Positions 17,682-28,926 of a DNA stretch of 64,000 nucleotides are shown piece by piece (position 1 is the first letter of the stretch; every line of letters starts with the position of its first letter). Where the stretch lies: positions 124,001-188,000 of the forward strand of contig NZ_BMXK01000009.1 in NCBI RefSeq assembly GCF_014651715.1. Direction: 5' to 3'. Source of the stretch: Zhihengliuella salsuginis. Lineage in GTDB: Bacteria > Actinomycetota > Actinomycetes > Actinomycetales > Micrococcaceae. The notes beneath the pieces were generated by a model. The model worked only from the letters and a program-made list of their open reading frames with translations, was not told the DNA's origin and made no database searches. The translations under genes and the position numbers were made by a program.

Positions 17682-18860
17682 ATGAAGAACGCTTTTCGGA
17701 ACCGCTGGGTGAAGGTCGCAGCCCAGGGACTGGTCCTCGCCGCGCTGATCGTCGGCGTGGTCTCCTACGTCGGCGCATCCAAGACCCTGGCGGTGACCGT
17801 CGACGGTGAGACCCAGTCGGTGACCACCTTCGGCAACACGGTCGCCGACGCCCTCGCCTCGTCCGACATCGACGTGGCCGACCGCGACGAGGTCTCCCCC
17901 TCCCTCGACGCGGCCATCGAGGACGGCACCGAGATCTCCGTCAGCCGCCACAAGAGCGTCGAGCTCGTGCTCGACGGCGAGGCGCGCACAGTAGGAACCA
18001 CCGGTGTGACCGTGGCCGACGTCCTCGCGCAGCTCGGCCTGGCCGAGGACGCGGAGGTCTCCGAGGGCAAGGACATGGAGCTCGTCGCGCTGAGCAGCGC
18101 CATCGAGATCCAGACGCCGAAGGACATCAAGTTCGTCGTCGGCGGCGAGGAGAAGCCCTTCACGACGACGGCGCAGACCGTCGAGGAGGCCCTCGCCGAT
18201 GCCGAGGTCGAGGTCGGCGAGAGCGACATCGTCGGCCCCGAGGATCTCAGCACCGAGACCGAGGACGGCATGACCATCAGCGTCATCCGCGTCACCACCG
18301 AGAACCGCACCGAGACCAAGTCCATCGCCCACGAGGTCGAGAAGGTCAACGACTCCTCCATCGACAAGGGTGAGACCGAGGTCTCGACCAAGGGCAAGAA
18401 CGGCGAGCGCGAGCTGACCTACAAGGTCGTCCTCCACAACGGCGAGGTCGAGAAGTCCGAGCTCGTCGCCGACGAGGTCGTCGCCAAGCCGGTCACCGAG
18501 GTCGTCAAGGTCGGCACGCACGTCGAGGAGAAGGCCCCCGCGCCCTCGACGTCCAGCTCGTCCGACTCGAGCTCCTCGAGCTCGGGCGGCGGCACCACCG
18601 CGTCCGGCCCGTCCTCGGGCACCTGGGCCGCGCTGGCGCAGTGCGAGTCCGGTGGCAACTGGTCCATCAACACCGGCAACGGCTACTACGGCGGCCTCCA
18701 GTTCAGCGCCTCCAGCTGGGCCGGTGCCGGCGGCACGCAGTACGCTCCGCTGCCGCACCAGGCGAGCCCGTCCGAGCAGATCGCGACCGCCGAGGTCCTG
18801 CGCTCCAACGGCGGCTGGGGCCACTGGCCCTCCTGCTCGTCGCAGCTCGGCCTGCGCTAA
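17682..18860 (+). CDS. rpf: Resuscitation-promoting factor (DUF348-G5-transglycosylase)
   Basis: A 392-residue secreted or membrane-anchored muralytic enzyme. The order is a short basic N-terminus and hydrophobic signal/anchor (11-32), three DUF348 repeats (LAVTVDGETQSVTTFGNTVA, VELVLDGEARTVGTTGVTVA, KFVVGGEEKPFTTTAQTVEE), a G5 domain (about 195-275), a Ser-rich linker, and the C-terminal Rpf domain from about residue 313. That domain has AQCESGGNW, with catalytic Glu about 322, and the closing cysteine in WPSCSSQLGLR. It cleaves peptidoglycan to promote growth from dormancy. This is the RpfB/Rpf2 layout. The start was set at MKNAF, since the longer frame runs through the leader hairpins. rsmA and ispE follow, as in mycobacterial rpfB-ksgA-ispE. 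Confidence 0.95.
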   Translation: MKNAFRNRWVKVAAQGLVLAALIVGVVSYVGASKTLAVTVDGETQSVTTFGNTVADALASSDIDVADRDEVSPSLDAAIEDGTEISVSRHKSVELVLDGEARTVGTTGVTVADVLAQLGLAEDAEVSEGKDMELVALSSAIEIQTPKDIKFVVGGEEKPFTTTAQTVEEALADAEVEVGESDIVGPEDLSTETEDGMTISVIRVTTENRTETKSIAHEVEKVNDSSIDKGETEVSTKGKNGERELTYKVVLHNGEVEKSELVADEVVAKPVTEVVKVGTHVEEKAPAPSTSSSSDSSSSSSGGGTTASGPSSGTWAALAQCESGGNWSINTGNGYYGGLQFSASSWAGAGGTQYAPLPHQASPSEQIATAEVLRSNGGWGHWPSCSSQLGLR

Positions 18861-18992
18861 ACACTCCGACCGGTTCGCTCCGGCCGCGCAGCCTCCGGCC
18901 CCGCGCGCAGTCCTCCTCCGGGATGGACCGCACGTGGGGCCTCTGCGTGCACCCGGGCGGCGGACGGACGAGGACGAACTAGGATGGACTCC

Positions 18993-19907
18993 GTGACTTC
19001 TGATGCAGCCCGCCCCGCTTCCGGTTCGCCGGCCCCGCTTCTCGGCGCGACCGAGATCCGCCGACTGGCCGACGAACTCGACGTGCGCCCGACGAAGACG
19101 CTCGGGCAGAACTTCGTGATCGACGGGAACACCATCCGCCGCATCGTGGCCGCCGCCGACCTCGGCCCGGACGAGGTCGTGCTCGAGGTCGGTCCGGGGC
19201 TGGGATCGCTCACGCTCGGCCTGCTCGACGCCGCCGAGCGCGTCGTCGCCGTCGAGATCGACCCGAAGCTCGCCGAGCGCCTGCCGCGGACCATCGCCGA
19301 GTTCCGCCCGGAGCGGGCCGGCGCCCTCGACGTCGTGCTCTCCGACGCCATGCGGGTCACCGAGCTGCCGCACGCCCCGACCGCCCTGGTCGCCAACCTG
19401 CCCTACAACGTGGCCGTGCCCGTGGTGCTGCACCTGTTCGAGCACTTCCCCACACTGCGGCACGGGCTGGTCATGGTCCAGGACGAGGTCGCCGACCGGC
19501 TCGCCGCGACGCCGGGTTCGAAGATCTACGGCATACCGAGCGTCAAGTCCACCTGGTACGCGGACATGCGCAAGGCCGGGATCATCGGCAAGAACGTTTT
19601 CTGGCCGGCCCCCAAGATCAACTCCGGCCTCGTCGGCTTCGAACGCCACGAGCCGCCCGCGACGCCCGCCAGCCGCGAGCAGGTCTTCGCCGCGATCGAC
19701 GCGGCCTTCGCCCAGCGCCGCAAGACGCTGCGCGCCGCCCTGGCCGGCTGGGCCGGCAGCGCCGCGGCCGCCGAGACCGCCCTCCGCGCCGCCGGCGTCG
19801 ACCCGCAGGCCCGCGGCGAGAAGCTCGGCATCGAGGAGTTCGCCGCCATCGCGGCCCACCACCCCGACGTCGTGGGCGCGCCCGCCGCGGGGGAGGGCGG
19901 CGCGTGA
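18993..19907 (+). CDS. rsmA: 16S rRNA (adenine1518/1519-N6)-dimethyltransferase
   Basis: A 304-residue KsgA/Dim1 enzyme that dimethylates two adenines in helix 45 of 16S rRNA. Motifs: [28 protein letters not shown] (SAM site), the acidic end of motif II in VAVEIDPKL, and the catalytic NLPYNV. The ATG three codons upstream overlaps the TAGGAT -10, so the GTG seven bases after that box is preferred (leaderless). The TGA overlaps the ispE GTG, so the two are coupled. Confidence 0.96.
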   Translation: MTSDAARPASGSPAPLLGATEIRRLADELDVRPTKTLGQNFVIDGNTIRRIVAAADLGPDEVVLEVGPGLGSLTLGLLDAAERVVAVEIDPKLAERLPRTIAEFRPERAGALDVVLSDAMRVTELPHAPTALVANLPYNVAVPVVLHLFEHFPTLRHGLVMVQDEVADRLAATPGSKIYGIPSVKSTWYADMRKAGIIGKNVFWPAPKINSGLVGFERHEPPATPASREQVFAAIDAAFAQRRKTLRAALAGWAGSAAAAETALRAAGVDPQARGEKLGIEEFAAIAAHHPDVVGAPAAGEGGA

Positions 19908-20824
19908 GGCCCAGCGTCACGGCCCGGGCACCGGGCAAGATCAACGTCTTCTTCCGCGCCGGGCCGGCGCGGCCGGACGGCTACCACGACGTCGCCAGCC
20001 TCTACCTGGCGGTCAGCCTCTACGAGGACGTGACCGCCACGGCGCGCGACGACGACGGGGTGACCGTGCGGCTGTCGGCCGACTCGACCGCCGTGCGGGA
20101 CCCCGAGGACTTCCCGCTCGACGCCGACAACCTGGTCGTCCGCGCCGCCAAGCTCCTCGCGGCGCACACCGGCGCCGGCCGGGGCGTCGACCTCGAGGTC
20201 GTCAAGCGCGTGCCGATCGCCGGCGGCATGGGCGGCGGCTCCGCCGACGCGGCCGCGACGCTCGTGGCGTGCAACGCGCTCTGGGGGACCTCGCTGACGC
20301 GCGAGCAGTTGTGCGAGCTGGGCTCCGAGCTCGGCGCCGACGTCCCGTTCGCCATCACCGGCGGCGCCGCCGTCGGCCTCGGCATCGGCGACGAGCTCTC
20401 ACCGCTGCTCCTGCGGGACCGCAGCGACTGGGTCGTCCTGCCGGCCAGCTACGGCCTGTCGACTCCGGCCGTGTTCAAGCAGCTCGACGCCCTGCGCGCC
20501 GACGAGGCCGTGGAGACCCCGCGGCAGGTCGACGCCGACGTCGTCCAGGCCCTCGTGGCCGGCGACCACGAACGCCTGCCCCGACTGGTGCACAACGACC
20601 TGGCCCGCGCGGCGATCAGCCTCGCCCCCGAGCTGGGCGACGTGCTCGAGGAGTCCCTGCGCGCCGGAGCACTGGCCGCGATCGTCTCCGGCTCCGGTCC
20701 GACGGCGGCGCTGCTCGCCGAGGACGCCCACCACGCCGACCAGCTGGCGCTGCAGCTGCAGGACGAGCCCGGCCTCGCCGCGCATCCCGTGCACGGCCCG
20801 GTCCCGGGTGCCGGACTGATCTAG
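19904..20824 (+). CDS. ispE: 4-diphosphocytidyl-2-C-methyl-D-erythritol kinase
   Basis: A 306-residue GHMP kinase of the MEP isoprenoid pathway that phosphorylates CDP-methylerythritol. Visible motifs: [24 protein letters not shown] at the N-terminus (in shorter units [10 protein letters not shown] and PDGYHD), the ATP loop [14 protein letters not shown] near residue 107, and [10 protein letters not shown] near the C-terminus. Starts at GTG overlapping the rsmA stop. Length is normal. Confidence 0.96.
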   Translation: MRPSVTARAPGKINVFFRAGPARPDGYHDVASLYLAVSLYEDVTATARDDDGVTVRLSADSTAVRDPEDFPLDADNLVVRAAKLLAAHTGAGRGVDLEVVKRVPIAGGMGGGSADAAATLVACNALWGTSLTREQLCELGSELGADVPFAITGGAAVGLGIGDELSPLLLRDRSDWVVLPASYGLSTPAVFKQLDALRADEAVETPRQVDADVVQALVAGDHERLPRLVHNDLARAAISLAPELGDVLEESLRAGALAAIVSGSGPTAALLAEDAHHADQLALQLQDEPGLAAHPVHGPVPGAGLI

Positions 20825-20879
20825 CGCGGCGGCGTCGTGCCCCGAATTTCGAAGAACCAACAGCAGATGTAAGGACAGA

Positions 20880-22709
<1,830 letters not shown>

Positions 22710-22736
22710 GCGCGCTGCCCGGCGCCGCGGGGCCGC

Positions 22737-24755
22737 TCAGCCCTCCAGACGCACGACGGCGGCGCCGCCGGCCTCCAGCGTGAGCGACCCGCCCGTGGCG
22801 GCGCCGGTGAGCAGATCGACGCCGTCCACCGGAACGTCCGCCGCCGTGTCCGTGTGGTTGAGGAGCGTGAGGTAGTCGGCCGCCTCGCCGACCCGGCGGA
22901 CCGCCTCCACGCCCTCGGGCAGGCCGGCGGGCGCGATCCCGGCGTCCGCGTAGACGTCGCCCATGACGGTCTCCAGCGCCCCGGCGTCGAGCCGGGTGGA
23001 GAGGTACCAGCCGGTCCCGTCGCCGTGCGCGTTGCGGGTGATCGCCGGCTTGGACGCGCCGGGGCCTTCGGCGTAGGTGCCGCGCACCTCGGCGGTGGTG
23101 ATCCGCAGGTCGTCCTGCCAGTCGTCGGCGCTGAGCCGGTGCGCCCCGCCGTCGGCTGCGGTGTAGTCGACGGCGGCCCGGGCGCCGGCGCGCAGTGGCA
23201 GGAACTCCTCGACGTCGCAGCCGAGCACCTCGCGCAGCGGGGCCATGAACCCGCCGGCATGGACGGCGTCGTGCTCGTCGACGATCCCGGAGAAGTAGGA
23301 GACCGCCAGGGTGCCGCCGCCGGCGACGTAGCGGGTCAGGTTGGCGGCGTCGTCGCGCGTGAGCAGGTACTGCGAGGCCGCGATGACCAGCTTGTAGCCG
23401 GAGAGATCGGCGCCCGGGAGGGCGAAGTCGACCGTGATGCCGTCGCGCCAGAGGCGCTCGTAGAAGGCGCGGATGCGCTCGCGCGGGTCGAGGTCCTGCG
23501 TGGGGCGCCACTCGAGCGACTGCCCCCAGAAGGACTCGAAGTCCCACAGGATCGCGACGTCGGCCTGCACCCGGGCGCCCCGGGCCTCACTCACGCGTCC
23601 CAGCTTGGCGCCCAGGTCGACGACTTCCCGCCAGATGCGCGAATCGGTCCCCGCGTGCGGCAGCATCGTCGAGTGGAACTTCTCGGCGCCGGAACGGGAG
23701 GCCCGCCACTGGAAGAACATGATGGCGTCGGCGCCGCGGCCGAAGTGGGCCAGCGAGTTGCGGGCCATCTCGCCGGGGCGCTTGGCCACGTTGCGCGGCT
23801 GCCAATTCACGGCGGACGTCGAGTGCTCCAAGAGCATCCACGGTTTGCCCCCGCCGACGGACCGCGACAGGTCTGCCGCGATGGCCAAACCGATGTGCGC
23901 CTCGGGATCGGCGGCGGTGAGGTAGTGGTCGTCGGAGACCACGTCGACCTCCTTCGCCCAGGCCCACAGGTCGGTGGTGAACTCCTGGTTGGCCATGAAG
24001 TTGGTGGTCACCGGCTTGTCGGAGTGGGCGCGGATCGCGTCGCGCTCGGCGATGTAGCAGGCGCGCAGCTGGTGGTCGCTGAAGCGGGCGAAGTCGAGGC
24101 GCTGGGCCGGATTCACGGTGCTCGCCGCGGCGGCGGGCGCGCCGACGTGCTCCCAATCGCCGTAGTGCTGACCCCAGAACGCCGTGCCCCAGGCCCGGTT
24201 CAGCTCGTCGAGGCTGCCGTAGCGCTCGCGCAGCCAGGTGCGGAAGGCGCGCACCGCGTGCGGCGAGTAGTCCTCGGCCACGGGCACGCCGTACTCGTTG
24301 TGCACGTGCCACATGAGTACCGCCGGGTGGTCCGCGTAGCGCTCGGCGAGGGCGGAGGCGATCCGCACGACGGCGTCGCGGTATGAGGCGGCCGAGTGGG
24401 AGACCATGCCGCGGGACCCGAAACCCAGGACCCTGCCGTCCCGGTCGATGACGCGGGCGTCCGGGTATTCGGCGAAGAACCACGCGGGAGGCGACGCGGT
24501 GGGCGTGCCGAGATCGACGGCGATCCCGTTCTCGTGCAGCAGCTCGATCACGGTGTCCAACCACTCGAAGTCGAAGACGCCCTCCTCGGTCTCGAGCAGC
24601 GCCCAGGAGAAGATGCCGATGCTGACCATGTTCACGCCGGCTTCGCGCATGAGCCGCACGTCCTCGTGCCACGTCTCGCGGGGCCACTGCTCCGGGTTGT
24701 AGTCGCCCCCGTAGGCGATCTGATCCAGCTGCGGCCAGCGGTGCTGCTCGGGCAT
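22737..24755 (-). CDS. GH42 beta-galactosidase
   Basis: A 672-residue cytosolic glycoside hydrolase family 42 enzyme that removes terminal beta-galactosyl groups. The start IAYGGDYNPEQWP is the family signature. The acid/base Glu lies in MLWHVHNEYGVP (about 150) and the nucleophile in MLLEHSTSAVNWQPRN (about 315). The trimerisation and C-terminal beta domains follow (ISYF, then LLNHTDTAADVPV). There is no signal peptide. A strong cgaaggagt site fixes the ATG. It is divergent from a LacI-type repressor with an 18-bp palindrome in between. No transporter is adjacent, so substrate entry must be encoded elsewhere. Confidence 0.95.
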   Translation of the reverse strand: MPEQHRWPQLDQIAYGGDYNPEQWPRETWHEDVRLMREAGVNMVSIGIFSWALLETEEGVFDFEWLDTVIELLHENGIAVDLGTPTASPPAWFFAEYPDARVIDRDGRVLGFGSRGMVSHSAASYRDAVVRIASALAERYADHPAVLMWHVHNEYGVPVAEDYSPHAVRAFRTWLRERYGSLDELNRAWGTAFWGQHYGDWEHVGAPAAAASTVNPAQRLDFARFSDHQLRACYIAERDAIRAHSDKPVTTNFMANQEFTTDLWAWAKEVDVVSDDHYLTAADPEAHIGLAIAADLSRSVGGGKPWMLLEHSTSAVNWQPRNVAKRPGEMARNSLAHFGRGADAIMFFQWRASRSGAEKFHSTMLPHAGTDSRIWREVVDLGAKLGRVSEARGARVQADVAILWDFESFWGQSLEWRPTQDLDPRERIRAFYERLWRDGITVDFALPGADLSGYKLVIAASQYLLTRDDAANLTRYVAGGGTLAVSYFSGIVDEHDAVHAGGFMAPLREVLGCDVEEFLPLRAGARAAVDYTAADGGAHRLSADDWQDDLRITTAEVRGTYAEGPGASKPAITRNAHGDGTGWYLSTRLDAGALETVMGDVYADAGIAPAGLPEGVEAVRRVGEAADYLTLLNHTDTAADVPVDGVDLLTGAATGGSLTLEAGGAAVVRLEG

Positions 24756-24799
24756 CGGGTTACTCCTTCGAGGACGTGCGGCCGCGCGGGGAGCGCCGA

Positions 24800-24817
24800 C
24801 CTGTGACCGGTCACAGG
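24800..24817. promoter_or_regulatory. Perfect 18-bp palindrome, operator of the LacI-family repressor
   Basis: CCTGTGACCGGTCACAGG is perfectly symmetric with a central CG, the classical form of LacI/GalR half-sites. It lies between the divergent GH42 and lacI genes and overlaps the expected -35 of the regulator (its TAATGT -10 is at 24836), so binding would repress both. Confidence 0.85.
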
Positions 24818-24849
24818 CTACGGCAGCCGGGCTGGTAATGTCCATGCTC

Positions 24850-25863
24850 ATGGAACAGGACAGCCGGGCGCCCAGGCCCACGATCCGGGACGTCGCCGCC
24901 GCGGCGGGAGTCTCGCGGGGGACTGTCTCGCGTGTCATCAACGGCGGCCACTGGGTCTCGCCCGGGGCGCGCGGGCTGGTCGAGGCCGCCATCGAGCGGA
25001 CCGGCTACACCGCCAACCACCACGCGCGCAGCCTCGCGACCGGACGAGCGAACTCGCTGGCCTTCCTCGTGACCGAACCCCAGCACCTGCTCTTCGACGA
25101 CCCGACCTACGCCCTGCTGTTGCGCGGGGCCGCCGAGGCGCTGGCCGAACGGAACATGACGCTCGTGCTGCTGATGGCGGGCACGGACCGGGAGAAGGAG
25201 ACGACCCTCGAGTATCTGCGCGCCGGACACGTCGACGGGGTCCTGCTGATCTCCTCCCGCGCCTCCGATGTGTACATCGGAGAGCTCTCGGCGGCTGGGA
25301 TCCCGGCCGCGTGCAGCGGCCTGCCCGCCGCGCCCGCCGCGGGCGTCCCGTCCGTGTCCATCGACGAGGACGCCTCGACCCGTCGGATGATCCGCCATCT
25401 GCGCGCGCGGGGTCGGCACCGGATCGCCCACCTGTCCGGGCCGGAGGACACGCCCGGCGGGCGCCTCCGCCTGGCCGCGTACCGCGACGAGATGGGCGCG
25501 GAGTTCGACGGGCGCCTCGTCGAGTCCGGTGATTTCGGCCGGGCGTCCGGCGCCGCGGCCATGGAACGGCTGCTGGCGGGCGGGGTCCGCTTCGATGCTG
25601 TATTCGCCGCCTCGGACGCGATGGCCGCCGGCGCGATCGCGACCCTGCGCCGCGCGGGCCTGGGGGTGCCCGACGACGTCGCGGTGGCCGGATTCGACGA
25701 TTCGGGCCTGGCCGAGTCGCTCGACCCGCCCCTGACGACCATTCGCCAGCCGTGGGAGGCGATCAGCCGGGCGATGGTCGGGCTGCTGCTCGAGGCGGTC
25801 GACGGGGCGGAGGGGCGCAGCGTCACCCTCCCGACCACGCTGGTGCAACGCTCCAGCACGTGA
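24850..25863 (+). CDS. LacI/GalR family transcriptional repressor
   Basis: A 337-residue repressor. The N-terminal HTH reads TIRDVAAAAGVSRGTVSRVING, closing with the hinge around YTANHHARSLATGRANSLAF. The periplasmic-binding-protein fold follows and ends in AVFAASDAMAAGAIATL, VAVAGFDDSGLAES and LTTIRQPW. Three ATGs are close together; the third is preferred because TAATGT lies eight bases upstream (leaderless). It probably represses GH42 and itself through the palindrome at 24800. The inducer is likely galactose- or galactoside-derived, inferred from the neighbour only. Confidence 0.9.
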   Translation: MEQDSRAPRPTIRDVAAAAGVSRGTVSRVINGGHWVSPGARGLVEAAIERTGYTANHHARSLATGRANSLAFLVTEPQHLLFDDPTYALLLRGAAEALAERNMTLVLLMAGTDREKETTLEYLRAGHVDGVLLISSRASDVYIGELSAAGIPAACSGLPAAPAAGVPSVSIDEDASTRRMIRHLRARGRHRIAHLSGPEDTPGGRLRLAAYRDEMGAEFDGRLVESGDFGRASGAAAMERLLAGGVRFDAVFAASDAMAAGAIATLRRAGLGVPDDVAVAGFDDSGLAESLDPPLTTIRQPWEAISRAMVGLLLEAVDGAEGRSVTLPTTLVQRSST

Positions 25864-25917
25864 AGGTACTGTCTAGAATGACTCCCGAGACAGGGGTCGA
25901 CGTCGAGGGTGGGGGAA

Positions 25918-26874
25918 ATGCCGACAGCAGTCCAGAGCCGCGTGCAGCGCAGACGAATCGTCCTGACCTCCGACCACGTCATCTCCAACGGCGAGGTGCG
26001 CCCCACGAACGGCGCCAGCGTCTACGGCCTGACGGCGCCGCGCCAGCCGGCCTGGGGCGCGACACTCGAGCGCGTCGACTTCGGGGCTGTGACGGTCGCG
26101 CGGGCGGACATCCGTGAAGGGCGGGGGATTCTCGAATAGGACGGGCAGCGGGGCCGGATACTGCACGCGGCCTTCGTCGAGTCGGGACGCGTCTCGCTGA
26201 TCTCGCCGGACGGGTGCCGGCTCGAGGCGCGCGACGGCGACGTCGTCCTCTACCGCGGGACTCAGACGTACGACGTCGAATGGCACGACGACGTCAGCCT
26301 CCTGGTGATCGGTGTGCCGCTGGAGCTGGCCGACGACTTCGGCATCCCGCACGACGCCATCGACGGACTCGTACCCGAGGCCTCGGCGCTGACCAACCCC
26401 ACACGCGCCTTCTTCGACACGGCGACGGGAGTCGGCGACTCGGTCAGCGCACTCGACGCGTACTTCCTGGAGAAGATCGTCATCGAGCTCATGGGCGCGC
26501 TGCTGCTCTCGAGCCGCGGCGTGGGGCACGCGATGCGGGCCGGCGAGGCGTCGCTGCACGACAAGGCGCTCGCCCTCATGACCGCGCGCCGCGCCGATCA
26601 AGAGCTCAGCCCCGCCAAGATCGCGCAGGACCTGAACGTCTCGCTGCGCCACCTGCAACGCGACTTCTCACGGAACGGGGCCTCCGTGGCCGACACCCTG
26701 CGTCGCCTGCGCGCCGAGCACGCCGTCCAGCTGCTCGGCGACCCGCAGTACGACGTCCTGTCCATTCCGGAGATCGCCCACTACTCGGGCTTCTCCAGTC
26801 CGCAGCTGCTGCGCCGGGCGCTGGCGACCTTCGGCTGGGGCTCCCCGGCCGACGTCCGCAGGGGGCGCGTATGA
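25918..26874 (+). pseudogene. AraC-family regulator interrupted by an in-frame TAG (26137-26139)
   Basis: One continuous reading frame of 319 codons is broken by a single amber codon after residue 73 (...REGRGILE*DGQRGRILHAAF...). Before the stop lies the start of a cupin-like sensor domain. After it the sensor continues (VSLISPDGCRLEARDGDVVLY), followed by a complete AraC HTH domain (SPAKIAQDLNVSLRHLQRDF, then EIAHYSGFSSPQLLRRAL). There is no frameshift on either side, so a point change such as CAG to TAG explains it. The DNA-binding part could be made only by internal initiation, e.g. GTG at 26305. Its stop overlaps the next gene's ATG. A TAGAAT -10 is at 25874. A sequencing error is possible. 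Confidence 0.85.
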
Positions 26875-27917
26875 GCGCCCGCCTCGGCCGGATCGGCGCC
26901 CTCGACGCGGCGCGCGGCGTGGCCATCCTCGGGATGCTCTACGCGCACGCGGCGCCGGTGCTCGGCACCAGCCCGCTGCCGGTCAAGGCGCTCGCCGCCG
27001 CCACACAGGTCACCGCACCGCTTTTCGTGGTGCTCGCCGGCATGTCGATCGGGCTCATGACCGGCGGCGCCGAGCCGCCCGCTTCCGGGGCGGAGCGCCG
27101 GGCGATGCGCCTCCAGCAGCTGCGCCGCGCCGTGGCGCTCGTGGTCATCGGGGTCCTGCTCTGGTGGATCGGCTCGCCGATCGCGGTGGTCATCGACTCC
27201 ATCGGGATCGTGCTGCTGCTGGCGATCCCGCTCCTCTTCTGCCCGCGTGCGGTCATCGCCGGGGTCGGGGCGGCCGCCCTGGTCCTGTCCCCGCTCGCGC
27301 AGGGGTGGGCGGCCAGCCCCGACGTCGTGGTCTTCCTGACCGGGAATCCGGTCCTCGAACGGCTGGCCTCCTGGCTCGTCGCGGGACCGCACTACTGGGC
27401 GCTCCTGTTCCTGCCCTTCCTCGCTGCAGGGCTGGTCGCCGCCAGAACGGACCTGCGGCGCAGCTCGGCGCCCGGGCGGCTCGCGGCCGCCGGGGGAATC
27501 GGCGTGCTGGCGGGCGCCGCGGTCGGGGCCTGGGGCGGAATGTCGATCCATCCCGGATCCACCACGGTGGCCGGCAACCTGGTGGCCCTCGGCTGCGCGC
27601 TGCTGGTGATCGCGGCCCTGCTGCAGATCGAGCGCCTGCCGGCAACGGCGGGCCTCGTGGGCAGATGGAACCCGCTGGTGGCCGCGGGGCGCATGCCGCT
27701 GACCGTCTACTCCCTGCAGATCATCCTCTTCGAGGCCGCACGGCCGTGGGTGGACGTCACGGACTCGTGGCTCTTCCTGGGGGCGATCACGGCGTTCCTG
27801 CTGGTCATCGCGTGGTCGTGGCGGCGCTGGGCGCCGTTTTCGGACGGTTCAGGACCCCTCGAACTACTGGTCGCACGCGTCTCGGGCAGGGGATCGACCA
27901 AGCGAGTGTTCGTATAG
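26871..27917 (+). CDS. Multi-pass membrane protein, DUF418 / HGSNAT acyltransferase-like
   Basis: A 348-residue protein with eight or more membrane helices. It opens with RIGALDAARGVAILGMLYAH, the pattern (ALDxxRGxAxxGM) shared by DUF418 and heparan-alpha-glucosaminide acetyltransferase-like families. Later segments include QLRRAVALVVIGVLLWW and PLTVYSLQIILFE, resembling the DUF418 C-terminus. Members of this superfamily are thought to transfer acyl groups to extracytoplasmic sugars, but no substrate is known here. The ATG overlaps the stop of the AraC-family pseudogene, so its expression may depend on translation of that broken gene. Confidence 0.65.
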   Translation: MSARLGRIGALDAARGVAILGMLYAHAAPVLGTSPLPVKALAAATQVTAPLFVVLAGMSIGLMTGGAEPPASGAERRAMRLQQLRRAVALVVIGVLLWWIGSPIAVVIDSIGIVLLLAIPLLFCPRAVIAGVGAAALVLSPLAQGWAASPDVVVFLTGNPVLERLASWLVAGPHYWALLFLPFLAAGLVAARTDLRRSSAPGRLAAAGGIGVLAGAAVGAWGGMSIHPGSTTVAGNLVALGCALLVIAALLQIERLPATAGLVGRWNPLVAAGRMPLTVYSLQIILFEAARPWVDVTDSWLFLGAITAFLLVIAWSWRRWAPFSDGSGPLELLVARVSGRGSTKRVFV

Positions 27918-28065
27918 CGCCACGATCGGGACCTTTTCGCGACAAACTGGGAGTTTCTTGAGGATCTGCGGACTTTTGTGTATTTGACTGGGGAACGACC
28001 GCGGCGGCCGGACGGAGTTCCGTTGCTGCGGCAGAAAATACTTCGGAATTCAATGGAGGGGAACT

Positions 28066-28635
28066 ATGACCGAGCAGAACATGAAGAAGCAGGGTTTCGA
28101 CCGTCGTACCGTGAACAAGGCGGCCGCCTGGTCGGTGCCCGTCATCGCCGCCGCTGTGAGCGCGCCGATGGCCGCCGCCTCGGTCGTGACGCAGTTCGAT
28201 GTGGCCATCTCGAGCGAGTGCGTCGGCGGCATCACGATCCCGCTGACGAGCATCAATGCTTTCGGCGATCCGACCTTCGAGATTGCGGCAGCTACTGGCA
28301 CGATCCCGGTCGGCACGACGTTCACCCTGTCGAGCGCCGCGGTGCTGAGTGCAGGCGTCATCGACACCGGCGGCAACCTGCTCGACGTGTCGCTGCTCGG
28401 CGACGGTTCGCTGCTGATCACCACCCAGGCCGAAATCGTTGCGGGCTCGCCTGTCACGATCGCGGTGCCGATCTCCGACGGCGCGATCAACACGGACCTG
28501 CTCGGCGACTACTCGCTGACCTTCACCTCGGCACCGTCCGGGTTCGAGGAATCGGGCCCGGGCGCCAACTCGGCGTCCGTCAGCAACACGCAGGTCACCG
28601 CCGCCGGCGCTCAGGTCAGCGTCTGCGCTGCCTAG
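28066..28635 (+). CDS. Secreted protein with twin-arginine-like signal, unknown function
   Basis: A 189-residue protein. DRR at residues 12-14 is followed by TVNKAAAWSVPVIAAAVSAP and a likely cleavage after AMAAAS-type residues 36-39, a Tat-like signal seen in many Arthrobacter-type exported proteins. The mature part is Ser/Thr/Val/Ile-rich, probably a beta-sandwich, with two cysteines placed near its ends (about 52 and 187) that could form a disulphide. There are no catalytic motifs. A strong ggaggggaact site precedes the ATG, and the 147-bp upstream gap is markedly AT-richer than its surroundings and likely holds its promoter. Adhesion or surface-layer roles are only guesses. Confidence 0.7.
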   Translation: MTEQNMKKQGFDRRTVNKAAAWSVPVIAAAVSAPMAAASVVTQFDVAISSECVGGITIPLTSINAFGDPTFEIAAATGTIPVGTTFTLSSAAVLSAGVIDTGGNLLDVSLLGDGSLLITTQAEIVAGSPVTIAVPISDGAINTDLLGDYSLTFTSAPSGFEESGPGANSASVSNTQVTAAGAQVSVCAA

Positions 28636-28658
28636 CAGAGCCTCGTCGCTTCGCTTGA

Positions 28659-28697
28659 CCGCGGGCCCCGTCCTCTTCGCGAGGGCGGGGCCCGCGG
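28659..28697 (+). terminator. Long GC-rich terminator hairpin after the secreted protein
   Basis: 17-bp arms (CCGCGGGCCCCGTCCTC with its complement, one G-U pair) around a 5-nt loop, 23 bp after the stop. It separates this gene from the tRNA-Gln. Confidence 0.85.
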
Positions 28698-28769
28698 TGC
28701 GTGCGCGGGGGTCCGCGAGCATGTGGCAGAATGGATGATCGTGTTCGACGGTAGCCCGCACGGACACGG

Positions 28770-28841
28770 TCCGCCTTGGTGTAACGGCAGCACGCCGGCC
28801 TTTGGAGCCGTGCAGTCTAGGTTCGAATCCTAGGGGCGGAA
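28770..28841 (+). tRNA. tRNA-Gln(TTG)
   Basis: A 72-nt tRNA. The acceptor stem TCCGCCT pairs with GGGCGGA, the anticodon loop CTTTGGA carries TTG in positions 34-36 (reads CAA/CAG), and the T arm is CTAGG-TTCGAAT-CCTAG. The 27:43 pair is mismatched. CCA is not encoded. It lies upstream of glmU. Confidence 0.95.
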
Positions 28842-28926
28842 CACAACGCGCGGACGATCAACCGATAGACTGAGTCGTCCCGGCCGCAGCGCCGGGCTCT
28901 ACGCAGTCGACCGCAGGGAGTAGAAC

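Noticed and set aside
18861-18992. Terminator between rpf and rsmA
   Set aside because: The gap is GC-rich with only short, imperfect stems; no hairpin comparable to the others in the window.
26214-26870. N-terminal extension of the membrane acyltransferase-like protein
   Set aside because: That frame overlaps the AraC coding sequence with Arg/Pro-rich shadow composition. The ATG overlapping the AraC stop is the natural start.
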